Source: Volvox africanus (lineage: Eukaryota > Chlorophyta > Chlorophyceae > Chlamydomonadales > Volvocaceae). Taken from it: a DNA stretch of 64,000 nt. Shown here one piece after another: positions 47,274-58,520 of the stretch. The notes below the pieces were generated by a model. It was not told where the DNA came from. It worked only from the letters and a program-made list of their open reading frames with translations, and made no database searches. Each line of letters begins with the position of its first letter. Position 1 is the first letter of the stretch. Both the position numbers and the translations under genes were made by a program. The stretch is taken from assembly GCA_030268105.1 (NCBI GenBank), contig BSDZ01000013.1, positions 610,501 to 674,500 of the forward strand, written 5' to 3'.

Positions 47274-50200
47274 CACGCGTGCGCTCGCTCGCTCGCTCAC
47301 ACACGGCCACACCTGGCAGGGTTTGGAGACTCAGAAGCGCCTTATGCACCGCTCTAATCAATCTCTTCCCTTCCCTTCGTACGAATAAACCCTCCACGCG
47401 ATTTCCCCGGCCTCTCGGGGAGAGGAGGTAACCAACTGCCCCACCGACAAGTTTGTAGATGTCCTGGTTACCTGGGAGGGCCGGATCTTGGACTCCAGCC
47501 AGGCGACCGCCATCGTCCTTGCCTCATAGATGACCTCCTGCGGTCAAAGAGCAGTGGCATGGCCAAATACGCACATTAACGTCTAAACAGATAGCACCCA
47601 TCCGGCCAAATAAGCTTCCGTCATCCCTTCCGCGCCCACCTCCGATGTGATGTTGCTGCACGAGCACGAGCCACAAGTGACTTGGTCCAGGGTCCAATAG
47701 AGCGATGACCAGTTTGCTGGACGTGCGAAGGTCATGTGACCAGCCTGCACGTACGTATGATATACGGCAACCAAAGCGGTACCCATGAAGCGACATCCAG
47801 ATATGCATACCCATAACAAGTGTAACAGCTATGCCGCTGAACCCACTTGCATTACGAAGGCTTCACATATATATCTCTCGGATAGCAGTCAGGGACGAAG
47901 ACAGCGCATTTGTATGTCATAGGGTGCACCGGAGTAATTCCAAATAGTTGTGTGGCACCGCACCCCACGAGACCAATCTGTCGGTCAGCCGTACATGGGG
48001 GTCCCCAACCTGCCTCCCGTCCATGCTTAGTCAACAACCCGCGACGCACCTCTTTGACCTTAATGTACAGACTTTGAGCGGACAGGGTTTCAAAGAAGGC
48101 GTCAGCGTTGTTCCCCTCCGGATTGCAGCCACCGGTTTTACCAGCACCTGAGCATCAGGTATATGTGGTTTCGGTGCGGGGCAATGCGGGGCAGGAGGCT
48201 TCATTTCGTAACCAATCGGCTTTCAACCGAGTGCGTCATGATCATCGTTGCCGGGCTCATTAGCGGCCTCCTCCCCGCTCCCGGAAACTACCCTGGAAAC
48301 CAGGCAGCAGGGCGTGCGAAGAGGAGGCGCCCAGGCAAGGGAGAACTCACCGATGATGGCGGCTGACAAGCTGCTGGGGCCGTGTGGTGCGGGGTTGTTT
48401 AGATCGCAAGCAGCATCTACGCCCGCAAGCGCGGCGATGGCGGAAGGGTGCATGTCCCCTTGTGCAAAGAAGCTGCAGTCCACTGGATCAAACAACACCG
48501 CTGTTGTGAAGTTGTTGGTACTGTCTGCAGAAAATGTGGAATGAGGGGGGGGACGGGAAGTGTGGCGCTTACTACCATTCCCTGGGATAAGAAAAATATG
48601 TCGTATACCTCCGTGCGATATATATACAAGATGGGTCCAGGGTATCTATCTGCGTGTGATGGGATCCATACTCACTTGCATAATGTAGCGACGCCAGCTT
48701 GCCTCCGCGGCTGTGACCCATCACTGCTTTACGCGAGAAGTCAATCTTGCCCGCCAGCTCGGGCTCCTGGACAGGTGCGTCCTTCTCCAGCCATTGCAGC
48801 AGGGGAGTCAGATATTGGACCTAACACACAAGTGCCGGGTGTCCCCATGTCGATGGACGGTGACGACCCCAATTAAAGTGACCTGCGAGCTGACCAGTAG
48901 CGGAGTTGACGCCTTAGTTGATTCGGCAGATTCCGCTGGATGCTGGTGGTGGGTGCTGAAACTGGGAAAACCACTGATTTCGGAGAAGTCGGCATGGGAG
49001 ACTGGATGAGGGTGCCCCGAAACACCGGGGAAGGTAGGGACTGCCAGGTTAGTGGCCACGGGTGATGTACCCCCCTATCCTACACACACACAAGTGTGAG
49101 CGGGATCTTGTTAGCTGTGTATGTATGACTTATGTCAAGTAGGTATACACACATGTAATATGATGTTTGTGTCCAGATGCTATGGTATGTTGTATATATG
49201 TTTGTATGTGCGTGTTAAGTGACATGATGCAAGGCTTCTGCTCAGCAGAGACATCAATACTCACGCACCTCTTCCCGGTCACCCTCCGTAACTGGGTAGA
49301 AGGGGCCCGTTGTGTACTGCACGATGACGTAGCCCCAGGAAGCCACGTGGTCGACGATGTCTTTGTACCAGGAGGCTTGGCACTGCGGGGCCCGGGGAAA
49401 GTGGGGTTTGGTAGTGCAGTTGAAAGAGGTGGACCCGAGGCGTGGAAAGAGCATGTCTTCCCCAAAGGACAACATCGGGAATCGTGATGCCAATAACACC
49501 TTCATGCGTTCAACTCAGTTGCCGTGGTGTTGTGAAGCTGCGATATTTGGACAGTTTTATAATCCCACTTGCGACTAAAACTGCAGCCGTCGACGACCTT
49601 GAAGAGAGTTTTTCCGGGCACGTGGGCCACTGCACGCCGTTCAATGTCCCGCCACAAGTGCATGTTTTACCAATTAGAACATCAGCTACCATTTATACTT
49701 AAACCGCTGATCTTCACCTCTCAAAGCCTCTGATGGTGATCTTTCGTAAAATATAACATAACTCCACTTTTACCATACGACGCACGCAACAACCATTGGT
49801 TCTTGGACAACATTCCAAACCGTCATGTCACTTGGAAGGGACGCAGGCGCTATACCTGTTAAATCTCTTCCGGCATAGGCCCTGATGAATACAGGGCGAT
49901 CTCAACAGCCTAACAGATCTTCACATAAGAAGACCAAAACAACAGACGCATTCAACACATTCTGTGCATGGATCCCTTTGACCCTTCCAACCCAAATTGC
50001 ACAATCCCAAAGTCGCCTCTTATCAAGGATGTCTCAATCCATCCAATCTTAACATACGAATTATATTATGAATGTTTAAATACTTGCCTCCATTCCGTTG
50101 AACATGAAGATCAAGGGGAACGAGCCAGAGGTGCCCGTTGGGTAGGTAACTTTCAATTTCCAGAGATGAGGTGATAGAATCCTCCATGGCTTGTGAATCC

Positions 50201-50342
50201 CTACGGAGTAATTTCCAGTCTTCCAGAAATCTTGGGCGAATACCGCTGGCGCCGTCAGGGCAGCGCACAGCAGTAGATAAGCTGCATATTGCAGATGACG
50301 GCGGCGTAAAGGAGTCATGCTTGATACCGTCATATTATACAT
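46761..50342 (-). CDS. Secreted chlorophyllase-like alpha/beta hydrolase, copy 2
   Basis: Exons 50088-50342, 49269-49382, 48676-48820, 48351-48524, 48050-48147, 47598-47744, 47472-47537, 46761-46916, the same eight-exon architecture as copy 1. The frame is intact and GHSRGG, FDPVD and AGHMTF are kept, so the gene looks functional. Exon 1 has diverged: the signal peptide core (LLLCAALTAPAVFAQDFW) is conserved, but the following 25 residues differ (YSVGIHKPWRILSPHLWKLK against YSVVTYKPSRPSSPYGWKVD). The end of exon 2 also differs (FYPVTEGDREE against SYPFMFGERKE). Exons 3-8 are almost identical, apart from ESKIRPSQ for ESKFWPSQ in exon 7 and a few changes in exon 6. Intron 1 again has a GC donor (GAG|GCAAGT). 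A mobile element sits in intron 2, about 14 bases from its acceptor. The start could be either of two in-frame ATGs. Confidence 0.83.
47030..47288. repeat. ~258-bp indel segment with a CA microsatellite
   Basis: Present only in copy 2; copy 1 jumps from CCAGGCATGAC at 40830 directly to GCGCGCGCTCACACACGG. The segment ends with a (CA)n tract (about 47239-47276) followed by CGCTCGCTCGCTCGCT. A deletion in copy 1 anchored in the simple repeats is the simplest explanation. Confidence 0.8.
48835..49085 (-). mobile_element. Short interspersed element, copy 2, with 11-bp target duplication
   Basis: A 251-base block is missing at the homologous site of copy 1 (42373-42383) and is flanked here by ACACACAAGTG on both sides (48824-48834 and 49086-49096), which occurs once in copy 1. 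Its body is the reverse complement of 27874-28120. The insertion lies in intron 2 of hydrolase copy 2. It carries no coding capacity of its own that I would trust. Confidence 0.9.
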
Positions 50343-51440
50343 AGTGACGTTAATAAAATATATATACTTATAAATATTATGTATACGAGTTAAAATACTT
50401 ATCCAGCAAACCCGTTATTGGATTACAGTACTACCCGCCTGCCATGATCCATCTTCCGTCCTCTTCCACTAGATCTCAATGTCTGAATGCTGGCATCATG
50501 AGAAAGCAGTCCGTTCGTTCGAGATTAATTTGTTGATGATAAACTTCAAATGTAATTGATTACCACTAGGTCTTCCAAGCTTGAAATCAAAGCTTCGGCG
50601 TTCTACGGCGTAGCTCGTCCCATAATCGTCTAGTACGGCCATTTCCGCCCTCGGGTAGGCTAGGAATTTTCTACACTGTAGGATGGAGCTTGTGGAACGT
50701 CTTATTGATTTGTAATGTTTGAATGCGCTTCCGTAATTTGCTAATCCGGAACTGCAGCCTTCTTTCTGACACATTTTGCCAAGGAAATGAGGCAATCAGA
50801 CGACGTCCCTCACACATGTTGTAATATTGATGCGATTAAAATAAATTTCTTAATATCTTCTCTGTGAAATTACTTAAACGCGAATTGTACAAAGGAAGCT
50901 TGTTTGGTTGGATTGCTCGCGGTCTGGGCTTGAATGGCGGTGGCGATTGGAAGTTCTTGGAGCACTCCTGGGATGGCATTGACGCCCCCTGCGAAATCGC
51001 CCAAGGTACCTGTCCCACCCCACACACCCCATGGCAGAATGCTGGATATGGGTCACATGGCTTATGTTATAACCAAACTTCTACGCGAATTATACAAAGG
51101 AAGCTTGTTTGGTTGGATTGCTCGCGGTCTAGGCTTGAAAGAATTTAGAATTCTAAAAGAATTCACAAGGTCTTCTCTCAGGGACGCTGAAGCACTCGAT
51201 AACTGGCACGGCATCCAGTTAAATTTCAAGAACGCTGTCGTTTCTGTCATACCAAATAAAAATCAATAATTTATCATTTTGCATAGCCATTTAAACCAGA
51301 ATGGCCGAATGATGCCATCTGTGATCGCGTACCCTGAGGGCCTTAACCGTCAACCCGTTGTCAGCGGGCCTCCCGTTAAGGAAAGACGGGCGCTTTCACC
51401 TGCCGCTTAACCTTCGTCAGTTGAAACCATCTCGGTATTC
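49642..51440. repeat. Segmental duplication, diverged block B, copy 2
   Basis: Contains hydrolase exon 1 of copy 2 and its 5' flank, matching 42911-44290 only in patches. It holds its own internal direct repeat at 50881-50934 and 51086-51139, which copy 1 lacks. Confidence 0.7.
50881..51139. repeat. Direct repeat of a ~54-base unit, spacing 205 bases
   Basis: The unit (containing ACAAAGGAAGCTTGTTTGG and ending GGCTTGAA) occurs at about 50881-50934 and 51086-51139 with a few differences. The 150 bases in between are unique. It lies upstream of hydrolase copy 2, in its likely promoter region. Confidence 0.85.
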
Positions 51441-54185
51441 ATAGGTTTTAAATACAAAATAAATATAAATTATTCAAAAATAAATCATGCAACGGATCGG
51501 CTATTACCAGAGCCGAGATCGGCCCTTACGGCCGCCATTTTGCACTTACTGCAGCGAAATACGTCTTCGGGCAGTTATGACATTTTTCATTATAAAATAT
51601 ACATATATAATTTCATTTAAGGGTTTAGAGCTGGTTTCTCCAAGCGAAGGGACCCAAATATCATCTAAAGTGCGAAACGTCACTCTGCGCGTCAGTAGGC
51701 TTCCCCCCCACACATATATAGCGGTTTGCACAATGTATTGCCGATTGCTTGTGATATTGCCGAGAACAAAAGCGTTCTTTTGTTAGCCGCATCCGCATTC
51801 TTGCCAAAAAAACTGATTTTTTCAAAAGGTTACTTTGTATTGGCTGTACAACGTCTCGATCCTTGCTTGGTGTCACATGTTTCGTGACTTGTGAGAATGG
51901 AATAGCGAGATGGTTCAGTCGCGCGCCGCTCATACCCCACTAAGCTGGCGGGTCCAGATAGCTCAATTCAGGAAGGTACTGGCGTGCCTGGAGGAGCCTC
52001 ACTGGACCGAGACCATAGATCTCATGATTATGATGAGCCTGCTCACAAGCGTGTCTGCCGCCTGAAAAACACACAGCCATCAATTGTCAGCACGGGGGTT
52101 GGCACAGCGCGTGTGAGCGGGAAGGTAAGAAAGGGAAAAGGGAAGCTGGTCACGGATTCAGAGCAGTGGAATACATTGTAGAAGATCGTCCGGTGGTCTT
52201 GCATTATGTACAAATTTGATTCACTGGATTAACCATGGTACTTCCTGTACTGCCATGCCATTTACCTAACATCAAATGCACTGTAATCTAGTGCATTTAG
52301 ATACATAAACTTCACTTTGATGTTAGAAGTTAGTGTTTAGTAGTTGTTATTATTATTGTTATTATTATTAGCGGAGGGGGCTCTTTTCCCGAGTCATTTC
52401 CTATTTAATTGTGTTTTCCATCAGCCTTCTGGTGCGGATGATCGCACCTGCCATTTCCACTCTTTGCTGATGGATGTTTTTGGAGGTACGTATAGCTTGT
52501 TCAGGGTTCACTCCGAGTCTACAGAGCATAGATATCAGGCTTTTGGCATGGTGCCAGTGATCCCAGAGTGACGAATTGCGCATCATAGTAACAAGCTGTC
52601 CACCCGGCCTTTATCAGTTCCTCCTTCACTTTCACATGCTGTTCTGTCTTTTGGGTCGGCTTATCTGCATGTTGCAGGTCCTCGGTATATCCTATTTCAA
52701 TGATGTAGGCTATGTGTGATTTCTTGTCTTGTGGTCCTTTGTAGTGCCTGTTTTTAGTTTTCCAAAGGGCAAGGGTGAGGATAAACAGTAACATCGATTA
52801 GACATCCTAATCATTATCATGTGTAGTATCCTGGGGTATCTACGGGCAGTGTCAAAGGACCCTGGACCTTAGATGGTCATCCTTCCGATCGGGCCTTTGT
52901 TGGCCGACACAACAGAGATACAACATCATGATACTACATTTATTCCCCCTTTAGCAGGGAGCATCCCCCAACCCAGTCAGATAGACGCTACCTTAGGTTG
53001 GACTGGAACCTCACGGAACCTTGGGGCGCATCACATCCCGAGTATCAACTCCACGGATGAGAGTAAGCCCTGACTAGCCTCCCACTTCCAAGCTGGGAGG
53101 GGGATTGAAACCCGCACAGCCTAGTCACGATACCAGTTTTGTTGTATCACTCCCAAACTGGTGCTAGTGATAATAGACAATTACCTGCTGATAGGAAAGT
53201 CAGGGTTTAGATACCCGAGGCTGAGTATGGCAATGCACCATAACAAACCCTAGTCTCTAGGGAAGAGAGAGTACATGAATATGTATAGAGGAAATACATA
53301 TAATCAAGCAGCGAGATCCAACTCACGGGAGTCTACATATCAGTGACAGGGTCACGGTTGCATTGGGGTATGCAACCCATAGCCACTACGCTTACACATA
53401 GAGGGCCTAGCCAGGCAGCTACTAACTTAGCAAGGAGCTAAGGCCAGTACCGTAATAAAACAGAGGCCAGTATAGGAGATAGAAGTCGATTATTTCTTAC
53501 AGTACTGGCTACAGATACTTTTCAACTTCCGCAAGGGTTATAATGCTGTGCTGGAATAGCATACTGAGGTAGTGCTTTTGTCTTGTCCTTCCTTTGTTTT
53601 ACCTAGGCTACCACGGATTTCATGCTTGGCAGGTTGGGTGTTACGTGCCTTAACTTGGCACATGCATGTGGCTATACATAATATATACCCTTTAATACAG
53701 CGTGGTATATCCTGGGCTGGCAATCTCTGTGTAAACACCAGCCGTACGTGCTGTGCTGGCAGGGTATGGGTGAAGCGGCCTTATTAGTCCTTTGCGTTAT
53801 AATCTTCTGGAAGTTGATCCTCCCTGGAGCGAGCAAGTGCCCATAGTCCAAATGTTCAGCGGTGTTTAAGCAAATGTGGCCTGAACAACTCATCCTATGA
53901 TAATAGCAAGATATTAGGCAGGGTGCGCGGCCTGTATGATAGCATGAGCCTGAAGCAGTACAAACGGCCCTATCCAAACCATGAATTCGGCATTTCCTAC
54001 CCAATGCAATAAGGAGCAGCACTGAATATGCGCCTCAGCATTCGCGTGCAGGTTGTAACTTGCGACCTCCGTATACCTCAAAAAAATCAACAAACTTAAC
54101 TTTTAGAGCCTATAATGCACGAAGACACAGTCAACGCAAATGGCTGCCGTACGAGCCGAGTGACCCAGCTCTCGGCTCTGGCTCA
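51441..54185. other. Extra ~2.7 kb found only in the right duplicate, no gene
   Basis: In copy 1 the equivalent interval between blocks B and C is under 100 bases, so this stretch was inserted in copy 2 or lost from copy 1. It contains a TTATTATTA run (52345-52370), an inverted pair GTGTAGTATC (52820) and GATACTACA (52931), and an ordinary-composition stretch 52870-53500 with CTCCCACTTCCAAGCTGGGA (imperfect hairpin) beside GGGATTGAAACCC. I found no reverse transcriptase or transposase frame. It resembles decayed or non-autonomous transposon DNA, unproven. Confidence 0.4.
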
Positions 54186-54826
54186 TAAGGAGTTCCAGAT
54201 ATATCGCTATTGCCTCAACCCAACAGGCGCATGTATGCCTACGTGTCTGGCAGTTGCACATCAGTCCTCGCAGCCGATGACCTAACGAAACAGCGCGGCT
54301 AGCAAGATGTGTGGTTCGAGAATTTGGAGTAGTTGTCTTACGAGTCAGGCAGTATATGAGAAGTATACTGTCAAGGGTGAGACAGCAGTGTACGGCTCTC
54401 TGCTGCTGAGATAGCTAGTCCTAAGCGCCGTGACCTGAACCGCAAGGTACGGCAAGAAGGGTACCGCTTCAGCAGTTGGTGTGGTACAGCGCCACCAGCT
54501 GTGGCAGCTTCACGGCGGATCGACACAGCGGGCATTCGGGTTTCTCCACACACCTGCAGCCTCCGGGAGGAGGGGGGAAGTGAGGGCGGCGTTATCGGCC
54601 ATCCTCTCGGGAAGAGAGAGATGTCATTGCCCCACCTAGCGGCCGTTGCAAGGATATCGCTGCAAGGATACGGATATTCGTACAACCCCAACCCCTAACC
54701 CCACCCCGGAGGGTTTCACACCCTCCTCCCACCCACCACGTGGTGATGCAGCTCCAACAGAAAGTGTGACCGCACGGAGTGCTGGTGGGGTGGCTCTTGG
54801 GGGACAAGCACAGGGGGCACTGCCGG
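54186..54826. repeat. Segmental duplication, block C, copy 2 (parental PEX10 3' part)
   Basis: Matches 44386-44896 plus 45448-45565. The homology ends at 54826, just before the PEX10 codons for the first RING cysteine, which defines the right breakpoint of the duplicated unit. Confidence 0.92.
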
Positions 54827-57800
54827 ATGGAAGTCAACAGAGGCAGAACACTACTGCTGCCGGCGGCAGCGGCGGCCACGGCACTGCTGCTGCCACGGCG
54901 ATGACGACGGCGGCCATCATTGATGTCCCCCCATCCACCTTCACCCGTCGCTGCGTTCGCCGGAGTCGCCTTCTCAATGTCCCCACCGCGAAGCGGCCCT
55001 GTGGGGCTGGCCTGTGGTCTCGGCGGTCTCGGTGCCCCGAGCAGTCTCGGCAGCACGGCCGGCGGCGTTGCCTTAAACCCAAACACATCCGCCTCCCAAC
55101 CTGCTCCACTTGCGTCCACCTCCACTCGCTCCACCTCTTCCCAACCCTCCGCCACCGCACCGCCGCCGCCGCCGTTGTGGCCGTTGGACACCGGAAGGTA
55201 TTCATCTCCTCCAGCCTTGCACTCGACCTCACCCGCCGTTACTGCTGCCGCTGCCGCTGCCGCCCTGACAGCCGGTGATTCCATCTCATCAGGCGGCTGC
55301 TCCTGCATTGAACGCCCTTCATCATCGTACGGCAGCTCTTCGTCCAAAAACACCGCTGGCTCGTCCTCAGCGGCATACAACTGTTCTTCCCCCCCAGTCC
55401 CCAGCTCGTCACTGGCCAGCATCCCCAGCCGCCGCTGCGTGCGGCGCTTTGCGGTGGTCGTGGCCGCAGCGCTCTGGCGGCGGACATCTCGGAGGGTGCT
55501 CCTGGCTTGTACCGCTGCCGTCACCACTAGCTGGAGACCAAGTAGCGCCCCCAGGATCCCGTAAGACGGGCGTCTGCGCCCCAAGGAATGTGACAGCGGA
55601 GGTTGTGTGTGTGGGGGGGGGGGTGGCGATGTTGGGCCAGTGACAGGAAGACACGCCACGCACGCCCCCTTCTTAAATCCCCGGTAGTGCGTCTCTTTAC
55701 CTCCCTGACCGTGCCGTGGTGCTTCTTCCACCCGAACCACCTACCCCTGAAGGGGCCGCATGGAGAGGCTGTATCGCACTCCCGTCAGCCGGTGAGCGAG
55801 GGTGTAGTAGGCGCCGTAGCCGTAGAACAGCGCCAGGTGCAGACGGCCAGCGTACGACAGCAGAGGTCTGATTGGGAAGAGGATGAGAGGATGAGTGAAT
55901 GAGAGGGCACAGCCGCACAGATGTATAGAGGCAGAAGATGAGGTAACAGAAACCGTGATGAACGTAACTGTGTACGATTGCCCTTACTGCTGGCAGCGAA
56001 ACGGCACCGTGTGAAGATTGCGGTGGTTCATTGAAGTGGGAAAGGCGAAGAAAGCGACCGCTGACCGCTGGTACTGCCATGCGCGTCTACCTCCCAACCT
56101 CCGTTCCTCATAACAAAGCGTTCTGACCCATTCAGCTAACCCACCAATCCAGCCCTGCCTAGCCTGAAGACCGCGCGCACACCAACCAAACGAAGCACGG
56201 TCTCACGCGAACTCACCTGAGGGGGGGGACAGCGGCGGCGGTGCAGCCGCAACGGCGAGAACGTGCACATGCGAGAAGAAGAGTGAGCGCAAAGGAAAAG
56301 GGGACGCGAGAGAACAAGTCCAACGCAGTTAAAGCAAGGCTAAGAAATCATGCACCCGAGAAAAACTGTGACGCTGAGTATGGAAGTAAGCCAGGAATAG
56401 CCATGAAGTAATGAATGGAATCCGGAAGAAGGTGGATAGGCTTGTATGGGGGAAGGGTGGGAGGGGCCTGTGAAGCAACGTAATAAGAAGTAGAACCATG
56501 GACCCCATGGCGGGGAGAGGGTAGGGTTTTAAAGATCATAGGTCCCGAGAGGGAGGGGTGGGGGGGAAAGGTTCGCATGCGGTTTAGGAAACACATAAAG
56601 ACGCCGGCACCGCTACCCGACCAGGTTGAAACCGGCGCAAAGTCTCTCCCTCCCTCCATACACACACACATACACATAGACATACACGTTCTTCCCAACA
56701 TCAGAGGGGCCCTCCACCCCGACGCCTCCACCCCTGGAAGCAGAGCCCATTACCGTTCCACGTAATCCCCTGGTGCCTATGCTTGCCCTGTTCCCGTTCC
56801 CAACGCACCTGAGGCGGGGCCACGTCAGCGCCAGTGCCCTCCAGATTCGTAGCCAGCGAGCCGCCCCCGCCCTCACCAGCAGCCTCAGCCAGCCCCGGGA
56901 CCCTCCGGCTAGCTGTCCAGATGCTCCTGGTGCCACCAGGGCATCACCCAGTCGCTTTGTGCCCGCAGTACCCGCTGCTGTACCCGCCGCTGCTGAGCCC
57001 GGTCCAACGCCAGCTGCCAACCCTGACGCCTGTCGCTGCTCCGAATCCAAATCCGAATCCGCCCCTCCAATGAACCTCCCTGGGTCACCTGATCTGCCCA
57101 GCCTCTCGTTATCCTCCTGCTTCGTGGAGAGACAGGGCCCAGACGCCCTGCCGGCCGCCACCCCAGATTCCGGGGCAGCTACTATCTCCGTGTCTGCGGC
57201 TGGCTCATCTGCGACCTCTGCCACCGCCTCCTCCACGGCGTTGTCCAGCTGGCCCGCTAGGCGATCGGCCACATAAGGCCCTAAACTTAGCAGCAGCGCC
57301 AGCAACAGCCGCCGGCGCGGCCCGGGCACATGGCCCTCCCCTTGATTGGATAAATGGATACAAACATGGGTGGTAGAAATGTTGCGGTGAGAAACCCGGG
57401 ATCAGTCATCCTCACTGACTCACTGACTCGCTGTCGGGGAGATGAAGCAACGTTGTCACAACGCCCCGCCCGTAGTACATATCCAGATCCAGCAGCACGA
57501 GTGACATTAGCGGTTAGGATTATGGCTCCAGACTGAAACCATTCATTCACTAATTCATCGGTAGCTGCTGAGAATCCCCCGCCGGATCACATCACATCTT
57601 CCGGAATGACATCTGGCCTAACGATTTGGGATCATGGGCCACCAGGCCTGCTTCGCGAGCCGTTCACGAGCCTCGTCCAGCCGCGCCGACATAAAGAGCC
57701 GCAACGGGACACGAGATCATGACGACCAGCGAACTCGGGCTGGGGAGGGGAAACAAGCTGAATACAACCAACCAAAGAACAAACACTGCCCGCAGACAAG

Positions 57801-58520
57801 GGCTGATCCGCTCTTAAATTGCCGTATGATGGTGAGATGATACGATACACGCGCCCGGTGGTTCCGGAGGATGGCCCCCCTCACCTGTCACTTGCCGCAT
57901 GGCGCAGTACTCCTCTCCTAGAGTGGACTGACCCAGACCCGTGGTGAGGCCATGGTACAGCAGTAGGGCCAGGAGCTTAGATTCCCTGGAGTGAATAATA
58001 TAATGGATCAGAGGTCCAAGGGACATGGATGGGGACATCAGGCCTCGCGTGTAACGAAATGCTGAAGGCTCCAAACCAGGGCAGGGTCGTTCCATCGCGG
58101 ACAGCCAGCCATCCGCCCGCAACTGCAAGTGCGTAAAAAATACGGCAGCGTAGCCCCCTGACCCCAGAGTCTAGCAAATCCCATGCCCGGGAGGTTCATG
58201 TGGTACAGCAAAGGCGCTCGCGATTCGCTACGGTCCGAAGTTACCTGGCGTACTGTAAAGCGCGAAAGGGCCCAGCGAGTCGCCGGATGACCTCACGAGT
58301 GGCCTCAACATATTGATCAGCGTAAGTTTCATCCTACAAATGGGACCGCAAAGTAGATGGAAACATGACGAGGTTTGGAAATAACTCTCGAAGATGGCAG
58401 CACCGCAAAAATTGTTTTGATAAAGATAAAAAAATTCAAAACCTTTTGATTTGCGCGCACGATGTCAGGCTGAGATGCAGCAAGGAGCTTGACCACTGTC
58501 TTGTGTGCGGATGTCGTCAT
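54469..58520 (-). CDS. PEX10: Peroxin-10, peroxisomal RING E3 ubiquitin ligase, seven exons
   Basis: Minus-strand exons 58443-58520, 58245-58333, 57885-57985, 56809-57340, 55745-55867, 54737-55573 and 54469-54553 stay in phase and give 614 residues. PEX10, PEX2 and PEX12 form the peroxisomal membrane ubiquitin ligase that monoubiquitinates the import receptor PEX5 for recycling. Diagnostic parts are [40 protein letters not shown] followed by [47 protein letters not shown] followed by [21 protein letters not shown], and a C3HC4 RING from about residue 560 ([29 protein letters not shown]) ending LVALYHTNC. Family members usually have 300-400 residues. Here about 140 extra residues lie after GPYVADRL and about 220 between the last membrane segment and the RING, both Ala/Gly/Glu-rich. 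The first intron has an unusual GTTTTG donor. The gene is divergent from the small ORF at 58800. Confidence 0.93.

Larger units (their letters stand above)
45581..49641. repeat. Segmental duplication, near-identical block A, copy 2
   Basis: Counterpart of 39382-42910. It begins with the OPR tail (stop at 45606), which here is a fragment without upstream OPR exons, and covers hydrolase exons 2 to 8. It carries an extra ~258 bases around 47030-47288 and the mobile element at 48835-49085. Confidence 0.95.

Noticed and set aside
52940..53130. tRNA or SINE-like sequence (GGGATTGAAACCC near a hairpin)
   Set aside because: The resemblance to a T-arm is only partial and no cloverleaf can be built, so it was left as unclassified repeat-like DNA.
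54646..55564. Long plus-strand frames opposite PEX10 exon 6
   Set aside because: Shadow frames of the GC-rich Ala/Gly/Glu linker; the minus strand carries the PEX10 signature.
57654..57725. Minus-strand frame [20 protein letters not shown] as a PEX10 exon
   Set aside because: It ends in a stop without a donor in phase, and exon 3 joins exon 4 directly in the correct phase with conserved sequence.
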